A stretch of 64,000 bases of DNA from AC-37 sp036389835 (GTDB lineage Bacteria; Actinomycetota; Thermoleophilia; Solirubrobacterales; Thermoleophilaceae): positions 132,277 to 196,276 of the forward strand of contig DASVWC010000014.1 in assembly GCA_036389835.1 (NCBI GenBank), written 5' to 3'. Of this stretch, positions 16,892 to 24,295 are shown piece after piece; the stretch's first letter is position 1, and every line of letters starts with the position of its first letter. The notes under the pieces were generated by a model. It made no database searches. It worked only from the letters and a program-made list of their open reading frames with translations, and was not told the DNA's origin. The position numbers were made by a program, and so were the translations under genes.

Positions 16892-17835
16892 GCCCGGCGC
16901 ACCGCATAGCGCTCATACCCGGCGACGGCGTCGGGCCGGAGGTCGTCGGCGCCGCGCGCCGGGTGGTCGAGGCCGCGGCGGACGTCTCCTTCGACGGCGA
17001 TCTCGAGGACACCCGCGTCGCTCTCAAGGGCCCGACCTCGACGCCCGTCGCCGGGGCGCGGTCGTACAACATCGCTCTGAGGAAGCAGTTCGGTCTGCAC
17101 ACGAGCATCCGGCCGGTGCGCTTCGGCGGGGTCGACGTCGTCGTCGCGCGGATGAACGGCGAGGACCTCTACGCGGGGGTCGAGTGGGAGCCGGGGTCCG
17201 TGCCGGCCGACGTCCCGGCCGATGCCGGTGGCTCTTTGAAGTACATCTCCGAGGGCGAGGCCCGTCGCTCGATGCGAACGGCTTGCAGGTGGGTGCGTGA
17301 GGCCGGCCGCGAGCGCGCCACCGTGGTGCACAAGGCCACCGTCATGCGGCAGACCGACGGACCGTTCCTCGAGGTCGCCCGTGAGGAGGCTTCCGCGGCG
17401 GGGCTGGAGGTCGACGACATGCTCGTGGACACGGCCTGCGGCGAGCTGGCCCGCGACCACGCTCGCTTCGACGTGCTGCTCGCCCCGGTGATGTACGGCG
17501 ATCTCCTCTCGGACCTGGCCGCCGGGCTCGCCGGCGGGCCCGGCATCGGGCCGAACGCGAACCTCGGCGACGACTGCGCGGTCTTCGAGACGGTCCACGG
17601 CTCGGCGCCGCGGCGCGCGGGTCAGGGCGTGGCCAACCCGTTCGCGGCGATCCTGGCGGGCGCGATGATGCTTCGCCACCTCGGCGAGGATGCGGCCGCG
17701 CTGAACGTGGAGGGCGCGGTGGCGGCGTGCGCCGAGCGGGGCGTGGTGACCTACGACCTGACGGCGGTGCGCGACCCGTCGGCGGCGGCCTCGACCGAGG
17801 CGGTCACGGAGGCGGTGCTGGGCTTCCTCGAGTGA
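16888..17835 (+). CDS. Isocitrate/isopropylmalate dehydrogenase-family enzyme with apparent CTG start
   Basis: A 315-residue decarboxylating beta-hydroxyacid dehydrogenase. It begins SPAHRIALIPGDGVGPEV and contains RKQFGLHTSIRPVR, RMNGEDLYAGVEW (compare RENTEGLYAG in NAD-isocitrate and homoisocitrate dehydrogenases), HKATVMRQTDGPFLEV, the metal-site LLAPVMYGDLLSDLAAGL and GDDCAVFETVHGSAP for cofactor. It looks NAD-dependent and nearer to isocitrate/homoisocitrate than to isopropylmalate enzymes. No ATG, GTG or TTG lies near the conserved start. The CTG at 16888 overlaps the oxygenase stop as CTGA, the same geometry as other coupled starts here. A GTG about 120 nt upstream is the alternative. 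Its last 85 bases overlap the convergent ATP-grasp gene. Confidence 0.83.
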   Translation: MSPAHRIALIPGDGVGPEVVGAARRVVEAAADVSFDGDLEDTRVALKGPTSTPVAGARSYNIALRKQFGLHTSIRPVRFGGVDVVVARMNGEDLYAGVEWEPGSVPADVPADAGGSLKYISEGEARRSMRTACRWVREAGRERATVVHKATVMRQTDGPFLEVAREEASAAGLEVDDMLVDTACGELARDHARFDVLLAPVMYGDLLSDLAAGLAGGPGIGPNANLGDDCAVFETVHGSAPRRAGQGVANPFAAILAGAMMLRHLGEDAAALNVEGAVAACAERGVVTYDLTAVRDPSAAASTEAVTEAVLGFLE

Positions 17836-19034
17836 CCGGTGCGGCGCCTCAGCTTGACCGAGAAGCTGTGGATCGTCGGCCCGGGATCGTCCAGGCGCCA
17901 GAGGGCGAACCGCTGGCGCCGCCGCAGGCTGCGCAGCCACTCGCCCACGCTCACCTCGCCCCGGCGGCGATACATCAGCAGCGAGCGCACGTCCTCGATG
18001 GGGTGCCACAGCGGTACACCGACCCTGTAGGAGCGCAGCTCGGGCGGCTCGGTTCCCGTCACGCGGCTGTAGGCGAGCAGGGGTATGTCCAGGCCTGCGA
18101 GGCGCACCTGTTCGTTGGCGGCCGTCAGGCGGACGTTGCTCTCGATCAGCTTGAGCACGCCGTCGCGGCTGTCGCGCTTGAACTCCACGTTCGCGATCCC
18201 GCGCATGTTCGCCCCCTGGAAGAAGCGCAGGCCCAGCTCGGCGACCTCGGGGTCCCAGGTCGTCATCTGGTAGCAGCCGAGGCCGAACTCGGGCGGGTAC
18301 TGGCGCAGCTTCCTCTTGGTGAAGTGGTAGAGCGGCTGACCGTTCTCGTCGAGGTAGGAGTAGTAGGAGCAGAGCTGGTCGTCGCCTCCGGGCACGATCT
18401 CGGTCACCAGCATCGAGACCCCCAGCTCGGCCGTGCGGTCGAACTCGCTGACGAGCTCCTCGGGGGAGTGCACGCGCACCGCCTTCGCGAGGATCCCGAA
18501 GTGGGCGGCGAAGACGTGCGACTCGCGCGGCTTGAGGGCGCAGGGGTAGTCGAAGAGCGCGGCCGCGCGTTCGGCCTCCGCGCGGGTCGTGACGGTCGTG
18601 GTGCGCGGGCACGGGACCCCGATCTCGGCGCAGAGCGCGTAGGTGCGCTCCTTGTCGAGCATCGCGAGGAGCGCGTCGTCGTTGGCCTCGGTCGGCAGGT
18701 AGCCGAGCGCCTCGAGCCGGCCGCGCCCGCGGGCCACGAGCTCGACGCTGTCGTCGTCGCAGGGGACGATCACCGCGCCGCGCGGGCCCTCGCTCTCTAG
18801 CCAGGCCATGTAGCGCTCCTGCACGCCCTGCTTGGAGCCGACCTCCACGAAGCGGTGGCAGTGGCGCGAGCGCTGGACCGGGTCGGTGGCGTCGCCGAGC
18901 GCCCAGACCTGCACTCCCGTCGGGGCGAGGCTGCGGGCGGCCGAGACGGCGATCGCCTCGCCGCCCAGCAGGACGGCGGGCGGCCGCGAGCCGCCCGGGC
19001 GCGGCTTCCCGCCGCCGGAGCGCGGCTCCGCCAA
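17751..19034 (-). CDS. ATP-grasp carboxylate-amine ligase-like protein
   Basis: A protein of about 427 residues with an N-terminal nucleotide-fold domain (VLLGGEAIAVSAARSLAPTGVQVWALG, VIVPCDDDSVELVARG) followed by an ATP-grasp domain: DKERTYALCAEIGVPCPRTTTV, CALKPRESHVFAAHFGILAKAVRV, MLVTEIVPGGDDQLCSYYSYLDENG and the metal-binding end LKLIESNVRLTAANEQVR. It resembles predicted D-aspartate ligase/PylC-like carboxylate-amine ligases; donor and acceptor are unknown. The TTG at 19034, 4 nt after the RraA-family stop, is a guess, since the N-terminus is not clear. Its C-terminal 28 residues overlap the end of the dehydrogenase gene on the other strand. It may act with the first ATP-grasp enzyme. 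Confidence 0.8.
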   Translation of the reverse strand: MAEPRSGGGKPRPGGSRPPAVLLGGEAIAVSAARSLAPTGVQVWALGDATDPVQRSRHCHRFVEVGSKQGVQERYMAWLESEGPRGAVIVPCDDDSVELVARGRGRLEALGYLPTEANDDALLAMLDKERTYALCAEIGVPCPRTTTVTTRAEAERAAALFDYPCALKPRESHVFAAHFGILAKAVRVHSPEELVSEFDRTAELGVSMLVTEIVPGGDDQLCSYYSYLDENGQPLYHFTKRKLRQYPPEFGLGCYQMTTWDPEVAELGLRFFQGANMRGIANVEFKRDSRDGVLKLIESNVRLTAANEQVRLAGLDIPLLAYSRVTGTEPPELRSYRVGVPLWHPIEDVRSLLMYRRRGEVSVGEWLRSLRRRQRFALWRLDDPGPTIHSFSVKLRRRTGHSRKPSTASVTASVEAAADGSRTAVRS

Positions 19035-19038
19035 CCCT

Positions 19039-19812
19039 CTACGCGCGGTCGGCCGGCTTGGGCTCGGGCGCCGGCGCGGCCGGATGGTGGCCGTTGCCGT
19101 TGCACTTCGGCACGCCCGCGTCCTCGAGGGTCTTGTCGACCCAGGAGTTCGTGAACTCGCCACGGGCCACGGCGGCCGTGTAGTCGGACTCGGCGGCCTT
19201 CTGGGCGGTCAGGCGCCGCACCATGTCCTCCGCGATGTCCTGGGGCACGACCACGACGCCGTTCGAGTCGCCCACGATCACATCGCCGGGCTGCACGACG
19301 ATCCCGCCGGCCGAGACCGGGAAGTTGATCTCACCGGGGCCGCGGTGGAGCGGGCCGATCGGGGTCACGTCACGCGCGTAGACCGGGAAGTCGCCGAGCT
19401 GGCGGATGCCCGCGATGTCGCGGACGAGGCCGTCGACGAGGAAGCCGGCCACGCCGCGGTGGCGCGCCTTGGTCGAGACGAGGTCGCCGAGCACCGCCGT
19501 GTTCTGCTGGCCGCTCGTGTCCACGACGATCACGTCCCCGGGGGAGGCAATGTCGAGCGCCTTGTGGACCATGAGGTTGTCGCCGGGGTAGCACTTGACC
19601 GTGGTGGCCGGCCCGAGCAGGCGCAGGTGCTCGTCGGTGAGGTTCTTGATCGCCGGCGTCATGGCGTAGAGCCGGTTCATCAGGTCGGAGATCGCGGGCG
19701 TGTCGAACGCCCCGAGCGCGGAGATCGTCTCCTGACGCGGGCGGTTGATCTTCTCCCGGATGCGAAACCCGGGTCCAGGGTGCATCTCAGCGGACTTCGG
19801 CTTGCCGGCCAT
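19039..19812 (-). CDS. RraA-family protein (HMG/CHA aldolase-like)
   Basis: A 257-residue member of the RraA/dimethylmenaquinone-methyltransferase-like fold. Family marks are FDTPAISDLMNRLY near residue 37, GDNLMVHKALDIASPGDVIVVDTSG, GDLVSTKARHRGVAGFLVDGLVRD (the GxxR...D metal/pyruvate site) and GGIVVQPGDVIVGDSNGVVVVP. At 257 residues with a long tail it is nearer to 4-hydroxy-4-methyl-2-oxoglutarate/oxaloacetate aldolases than to the 160-residue RNase E regulator RraA. It may cleave or decarboxylate a beta-hydroxy or keto diacid, which could connect with the dehydrogenase and oxygenase nearby (inference). ATG at 19812, with GAGGAG upstream and a TACCCT -10 candidate at 19847-19852. Confidence 0.85.
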   Translation of the reverse strand: MAGKPKSAEMHPGPGFRIREKINRPRQETISALGAFDTPAISDLMNRLYAMTPAIKNLTDEHLRLLGPATTVKCYPGDNLMVHKALDIASPGDVIVVDTSGQQNTAVLGDLVSTKARHRGVAGFLVDGLVRDIAGIRQLGDFPVYARDVTPIGPLHRGPGEINFPVSAGGIVVQPGDVIVGDSNGVVVVPQDIAEDMVRRLTAQKAAESDYTAAVARGEFTNSWVDKTLEDAGVPKCNGNGHHPAAPAPEPKPADRA

Positions 19813-19924
19813 GGGGGCTCTTCTCCTCGGTGCGGGACCGTTCCTGAGGGTATTCGACGCCCCGGCGCCAGCCCTTTAGGCGTTGCGCCCGTGAGAGGGG
19901 GGCGAAATCTCGAAGCGTCCTGCC

Positions 19925-19947
19925 TAACCGTTCATATGGAACGGTTA
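19925..19947. promoter_or_regulatory. Perfect inverted repeat spanning the AbiEi-DUF559 start codon
   Basis: Nine-base arms TAACCGTTC (19925-19933) and GAACGGTTA (19939-19947) flank ATATG, whose last three bases are the ATG start codon. The right arm encodes residues 2-4 and forces a TTA leucine codon, rare in DNA this GC-rich. Probable autoregulatory operator for the encoded winged-helix protein; an RNA hairpin that hides the start codon is the alternative. Confidence 0.7.
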
Positions 19948-20838
19948 TCCAGGACGGTGGAGCAGCGGCTCGCCCGGCTGGCCTCCGCGCGAAAGGGCGT
20001 GGTGACCACCTCCGAGCTCCTGCGCGCCGGCGTGTCGGAGATGGAGATCCGGCGCCGGGTGGAGAAGGGCCTGCTGATCCGCCAGTACCGGGGCGTCTAC
20101 CGGGTCGGCCACGCGGCGCCGAGCACGCAGAGCGACTACCTCGCTGCCGTCAAGGCATGCGGTGAGGGGACGTACCTCTGCGGCCGCGCGGCCGCATACC
20201 ACCAGGGGCTGCTTCCCCTCACCCGCGATCCGCCGCCGGCCGAGGTGATGTGCCCGACCGAGCGGAACGTCCAGGGGGTCAGGACGCGGCGCTGCCGCGC
20301 CATCCACCCGCTCGAGGTGGCGACGCACGAGGGCATCCCGGTCACGACGGTGCCGCGCACGCTGCTCGACCTGGCCGCCACGGAAGCAGAGGACGTGCTG
20401 GCGCGCGCCTGCCACGAAGCCGGGGTGAGGTGGCGAACGAGCCCCTCCCGCGTGCTCGCCGTTCTGAACCGCCACCCGCGAGCGAAGGGCGCCGCGAAGC
20501 TGCGCCGCGTGCTCGCCGGCGAGACGCCGGTGACGCTGAGCAGGCTCGAGCGCGGGTTCCTCGAGGCGCTTGACGAGGCCAGCCTGCCGCGCCCGTCCCA
20601 GATCAACCGGCGGGTGGGGAGCAAGCGCGTGGACTGCTGCTGGCCCGAGCACGGGGTCACCGTCGAGCTCGACTCCTACCGCTTCCACAACTCGCGCCAC
20701 TCATGGGAGCAGGACCGCACGCGCGACCGCGAGGCCCGCGCCCGCGGCGACGAACTGCGGCGCTACACGTGGGCCGACGTCTTCGAGGACAGACACCAGA
20801 TGCTGACCGAGCTGCACGCCCTACTTGCCGGCAGCTGA
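19936..20838 (+). CDS. AbiEi-like antitoxin domain fused to DUF559 nuclease-like domain
   Basis: A 300-residue protein. Residues 1-60 (RLARLASARKGVVTTSELLRAGVSEMEIRRRVEKGLLIRQYRGVYRVGH) form the winged-helix AbiEi_4 domain of type IV antitoxins, which bind inverted repeats and repress their own genes. The C-terminal region (RVDCCWPEHGVTVELDSYRFHNSRHSWEQDRTRDREARARGDELRRYTWADV) is a DUF559/Vsr-like PD-(D/E)xK-type domain with Asp and ELD in catalytic-like places. No AbiEii toxin gene is next to it. Such stand-alone fusions are common in actinobacteria and their role is unknown; defence is one possibility. Its last 18 bases overlap the convergent flippase gene. Confidence 0.85.
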   Translation: MERLSRTVEQRLARLASARKGVVTTSELLRAGVSEMEIRRRVEKGLLIRQYRGVYRVGHAAPSTQSDYLAAVKACGEGTYLCGRAAAYHQGLLPLTRDPPPAEVMCPTERNVQGVRTRRCRAIHPLEVATHEGIPVTTVPRTLLDLAATEAEDVLARACHEAGVRWRTSPSRVLAVLNRHPRAKGAAKLRRVLAGETPVTLSRLERGFLEALDEASLPRPSQINRRVGSKRVDCCWPEHGVTVELDSYRFHNSRHSWEQDRTRDREARARGDELRRYTWADVFEDRHQMLTELHALLAGS

Positions 20839-22323
20839 CCTCGCGGCTCGCCACCAGCGACCCAGCTCGTCGAGCGTCAGCTCGCCGGTTACGAGCAGCA
20901 CGCCCGCGAACGCCGCGAGCGCCCCGGCCCCGCCGACCAGCCACTCGCCGATCGAGAGGAACTCCGTGCCGTAGGCCAGGAGCACGCCGGCGGCGGCCGC
21001 CGCGGCGAGCAGGGCGCGCACGGTCGCCAGGAACAGCGGGCGCAGCGGCAGGTCCACCAGGCGGACGATGATCCGCAGCAGCAGCACCACGAACAGCACG
21101 CTCACCACGTCGGCGGCGATCGCCGCGCCCACCAGCCCGATCGTGGGCACCAGCGCGGCGGTCAGGCCCACCGTGAGGCCGACCTCCATCACCGAGACCG
21201 GCAGCCGCCGGCGCGCCTCGCCCATGTAGTTGAGCCCGACCGCGAGCACGTTCGAGAGCCCCATCACGAAGATGTAGGGCCCGAGCACCTGGATGATCTC
21301 GGCGGAGCGCTCGTAGTCCGGCCCCAGCACGAGGTCGACGATGGGGCCGGCCCAGACCAGCAGCGGCGCGAGTATCAGCGCGTGGAAGATGATCAGGAAG
21401 CGCAGGCCGCCGGCGAACGTCTCCACGTCCGGCTCGTGGTCCTCGCTCCGGGCCATCCGCGGCGCCACGCCGTGCGAGAGGGACACGCCCGGATAGCCGA
21501 GCACCACCAGCAGCCGGTTCGGCGCCTGGAACAGCCCGACCTCGCGCGGGCCGAGGAACCCGCCGATCATCAGCGGCGCCACCTGCACGCTCGCGGCGAA
21601 GGCGGTCTCGATCACGAACAGCGCCCCCGCGTAGCGCGCGAGCCGCCGGCGCGCGTCGCCGAGCCGGTGGGAGCGGCGGATCACCCGCGGGCCGAGCCGC
21701 CTGACCGTCATGCCGAGCGCCAGCAGCGCACCGAACGCGTAGCCGGCCGCGCGCCCGGCGGAGGCGCCCGCGGCCCCGCCCGCGGCGACCACCAGCGCGA
21801 CGCTCGCCCCGCACTCGACGGCACTCTCGCCGAGCACGATCCGCAGCCCGACCGACGCGTCGCGCAGCGCGTTGAACGCGTAGCGGTAGAACGCGACCAG
21901 GCTCTGGCCGAGCACGGCGATCGCGAGCCAGCGGATCGGCCAGGCCAGCGACGGCTCGCCGTACGCCGCGGCGATCGGCCCCGCCAGCAGGATCATCGCG
22001 GCGCTCACCACGCCCCCGATCGCGAGCTTCAGCCGCAGCGCGTCCGAGAGCAGGCTCGCCACCGCGCCCGGCTCCGTGCGCCTCTCCGCCGCGAACCGGG
22101 CGGTGGAGCCCGAGATGCCGAAGTCCGACGGCAGCAGCACCAGCGCCCCGATGCTCACCGCGAGCGAGAAGAGCCCGAACTCGCGCGGGCCCAGCTCGCG
22201 CACGAGGAAGATCGTGAGCGCGGCGGAGAACACCGCCGTGCTGAGCTGCGTGAGGAGCGCGAAGACCGTGTTGCGGGCGGCCCCTGAGGGATTCACGCGG
22301 CTGGAGCCCTCGGGCGTCGTCAC
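20821..22323 (-). CDS. Wzx/MATE-like polysaccharide flippase
   Basis: A 500-residue membrane protein with about 12-14 hydrophobic segments. The opening ARNTVFALLTQLSTAVFSAALTIFLVRELGPREFGLFSLAVSI is typical of PST/MOP-family oligosaccharide flippases, which move polyprenyl-linked repeat units across the membrane for Wzy-type polymerisation. LMIGGFLGPREVGLFQAPNRLLVVL and PLLVWAGPIVDLVLGPDYERSAEIIQVLGP mark the second half. It is the only flippase in the window, yet lies 10 kb from the main polysaccharide genes. It is 12 nt downstream of a methyltransferase gene in a same-strand run that starts with the SucCD-like genes. Confidence 0.9.
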   Translation of the reverse strand: MTTPEGSSRVNPSGAARNTVFALLTQLSTAVFSAALTIFLVRELGPREFGLFSLAVSIGALVLLPSDFGISGSTARFAAERRTEPGAVASLLSDALRLKLAIGGVVSAAMILLAGPIAAAYGEPSLAWPIRWLAIAVLGQSLVAFYRYAFNALRDASVGLRIVLGESAVECGASVALVVAAGGAAGASAGRAAGYAFGALLALGMTVRRLGPRVIRRSHRLGDARRRLARYAGALFVIETAFAASVQVAPLMIGGFLGPREVGLFQAPNRLLVVLGYPGVSLSHGVAPRMARSEDHEPDVETFAGGLRFLIIFHALILAPLLVWAGPIVDLVLGPDYERSAEIIQVLGPYIFVMGLSNVLAVGLNYMGEARRRLPVSVMEVGLTVGLTAALVPTIGLVGAAIAADVVSVLFVVLLLRIIVRLVDLPLRPLFLATVRALLAAAAAAGVLLAYGTEFLSIGEWLVGGAGALAAFAGVLLVTGELTLDELGRWWRAARSAAGK

Positions 22324-22335
22324 GCCGCCCCAGGT

Positions 22336-23127
22336 CTACTTGATGGCGAGGAAGGCGATCGCGCCGTCGAGGAACGCCGCCGCGATCTTGGCGGGCGGGA
22401 AGCGGTGGAGGACCTTGGTGCCCACGCGCGCCTTCGCGGTCCGGGTCTCCGACGGGTCGGCCAGCTCCCAGCGCTCGTACGCGGCGCTGAACCCGGCCTC
22501 GCGCAGCATCCGGCGCGTGCCCCAGGGCGTGAACCAGTGCATCGCCGGCTTCTCGGTGTGGCCGACCAGGTGCGGCCGCTTCTCCGCGGCCCAGCGCATG
22601 ATCCGCCGCTGCACGCGCGTCGGGTACCAGGGGAACAGCGGGAAGCGGGCGATCTCGACCTGGCGCGGGTGGAGCCGGCTGCCTGTGTAGAAGTAGAAGC
22701 CGCCGCCCGGCTTGAGCACGCGCTGGGCCTCGCGGCAGACCGCGAGCGGGTCGTCCACGTGCTCCATCACCGAGATCGCCAGGACGAGGTCGAAGCTCTC
22801 GTCCTCGAACGCGCTCAGGTCCTCGCCCGCGCCGTGCACGATGTCGGGCTCCACGCCGGTCCGCTTGGCCAGCTCGCGTGAGTTCTCGATCGCCGGGAAC
22901 CACGGCTCGATCCCGCTCGCCTCGAAGCCGAGCCGCGTCAGCGCCGTGAGGTACGTTCCCTGCGCGGCGCCGATCTCCAGCACCCGCGCGCCGTCCGGCA
23001 GGTCGAGCCGCCGCCGCAGCCGCGCGAGCAGCACCGGCAGGTGGCGGCGCTCGACCTCCTCCAGGTGCTCGAGCGCCTCGGCGACCCCGCGCTTCTCGGA
23101 TGCGCCGGCCTTGTCCTTCGTCAGCAC
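22336..23127 (-). CDS. Class I SAM-dependent methyltransferase
   Basis: A 263-residue methyltransferase with the glycine-rich motif I VLEIGAAQGTYLTALTRLG (near residue 50), motif II GIEPW, and the post-I region FDLVLAISVMEHVDDPLAVCREAQRVLKPGGGFYFYTGSR. This pattern is the Methyltransf_11/23 group often found in glycan and lipid clusters. KPAMHWFTPWGTRRMLREAGF near residue 190 is typical of that group. It probably methylates a sugar or lipid precursor; the target is unknown. GTG at 23127. It sits between a ferredoxin gene and the flippase with gaps of 16 and 12 nt, so it is probably co-transcribed with both. Confidence 0.88.
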   Translation of the reverse strand: MLTKDKAGASEKRGVAEALEHLEEVERRHLPVLLARLRRRLDLPDGARVLEIGAAQGTYLTALTRLGFEASGIEPWFPAIENSRELAKRTGVEPDIVHGAGEDLSAFEDESFDLVLAISVMEHVDDPLAVCREAQRVLKPGGGFYFYTGSRLHPRQVEIARFPLFPWYPTRVQRRIMRWAAEKRPHLVGHTEKPAMHWFTPWGTRRMLREAGFSAAYERWELADPSETRTAKARVGTKVLHRFPPAKIAAAFLDGAIAFLAIK

Positions 23128-23143
23128 GGCCCGCGGCCCGTGT

Positions 23144-23380
23144 CTAGCGCTCTAGCGCGGTGCCGTCGTAGAGCTTGCGCACGCGCAGCTTGCCCGGCGG
23201 AGCGGTCTTCACGCACAGCTCGCAGAGGATGCACTCGTCGAGATTCTCCTCGACGACCTCGACCCCTCCGTCGCGCGCGGCATAGATGTCCACCGGGCAG
23301 GCGTCCTCGAGCTTCTCGGCGAGCTCGGCGTCGCCGCGGATCGAGCCGTCCAGCTCGACGTCGATGAAGGTCCCAGCCAC
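23144..23380 (-). CDS. Small ferredoxin, single [4Fe-4S] (FixX-like Cys pattern)
   Basis: A 78-residue acidic protein with four cysteines: one in ACPVDIY (near residue 28) and three in CILCELC (near 50). This C...CxxCxxC order is that of FixX-like ferredoxins and suits one [4Fe-4S] cluster. The GTG start follows directly on the SucD stop with no gap, so it is surely in the same operon. FixX proteins usually accompany electron-transfer flavoproteins; pairing with a succinyl-CoA-ligase-like enzyme is unusual. It may serve an unseen 2-oxoacid:ferredoxin oxidoreductase. The partner is unknown. Confidence 0.8.
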   Translation of the reverse strand: MAGTFIDVELDGSIRGDAELAEKLEDACPVDIYAARDGGVEVVEENLDECILCELCVKTAPPGKLRVRKLYDGTALER

Positions 23381-24295
23381 CTAGGCAGCCACCTTTCCGA
23401 GCTTCTCCTTCATCAGGTCCGGGATCTGCGCGATCTCCTCGGCCACGGTGATCCCGGCGGCCTCCAGGCGCGCGATCTTCTCGGTCGCGGTGTCGGCCTT
23501 GCCCTCCACGATCGTCCCGGCGTGGCCGAAGCTCATGCCCGGCATCTCGTCCATGAAGCGGCCCGCCATGAACGCCACGATCGGCAGCCGCGAGTCGTTC
23601 TCGGTCACCCACGCCGCGAGCTCGGCCTCCATGCGGCCGCCCGGCTCGGTGTAGATCACGATGCCCTCGGTCTGCTCGTCGGCCTCGAACAGCGGCATCA
23701 GCTCGGCGTAGGTCGAGCCGATGATCGCGTCGCCGCCGATCGACACCGCGGTCGACACGCCCAGCCCGGCGGCGGTGAGCGTGGAGGAGATCTCCGTGGT
23801 CATGCCGCCGCTGCGCGACATCACGCCGATCGAGCCCGGCTGGTAGGCCTTCTGCGCGTCCTTGGCCGGACCGCCGATGCCGCCCATCTTCGCCACGCCC
23901 GGGCGGATGATCCCCAGGCAGTTCGGCCCGATGATCCGCGCGCCGCGCAGCTTGGCCAGCTCGACCATCTGCGCCACGTCGTAGCGCGGTATCCGCTCGG
24001 TGACGATCACGATCAGCCTGATGCCGCCCTCGATCGCCTCGAACACGGCGTCGCGGGTGAAGGCGGGGGGGACGGTCACGACGCTGCCGTCGGGAACCGA
24101 CCCGACCGCGTCCACGAGCTGGGCGACCGAGTCGTAGACCGGCACGCCGTGCACCTCGCGGCCCTTGCGGCCCGGCGTCACGCCGCCGACGATCTTCGAC
24201 CCGTAGTCGAGGCACTCACGCGTGAGGTTCACGGCCTCGCGCCCGGTGATGCCCTGCACGATGAAGGTCGTGTCCTGGTCGATCAGGTGGTTCAC
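23381..24295 (-). CDS. sucD: Succinate-CoA ligase-like alpha subunit
   Basis: A 304-residue alpha subunit of an acyl-CoA ligase (ADP-forming). It has FIVQGITGREAVNLTRECLDYGSKIVGGVTPGRKG (CoA-binding Rossmann part), GPNCLGIIRPG, GVMSRSGGMTTEISSTLTAAGLGVSTAVSIGGD, and the phosphohistidine loop MSFGHAGTIVEGKADTATEK. The His in SFGHAG carries the phosphate during catalysis. Substrate may be succinate or a related diacid such as malate. The GTG at 24295 overlaps the beta-subunit stop (GTGA). The beta subunit is divergent, so this may be a paralog of the TCA-cycle enzyme and not the main one. Confidence 0.88.
   Translation of the reverse strand: MNHLIDQDTTFIVQGITGREAVNLTRECLDYGSKIVGGVTPGRKGREVHGVPVYDSVAQLVDAVGSVPDGSVVTVPPAFTRDAVFEAIEGGIRLIVIVTERIPRYDVAQMVELAKLRGARIIGPNCLGIIRPGVAKMGGIGGPAKDAQKAYQPGSIGVMSRSGGMTTEISSTLTAAGLGVSTAVSIGGDAIIGSTYAELMPLFEADEQTEGIVIYTEPGGRMEAELAAWVTENDSRLPIVAFMAGRFMDEMPGMSFGHAGTIVEGKADTATEKIARLEAAGITVAEEIAQIPDLMKEKLGKVAA

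Noticed and set aside
19039..19812. RNase E regulator RraA in the strict sense
   Set aside because: At 257 residues it is far longer than RraA and fits the related aldolase/decarboxylase group better.
19936..20838. Complete type IV toxin-antitoxin pair
   Set aside because: No AbiEii nucleotidyltransferase gene is adjacent on either side.
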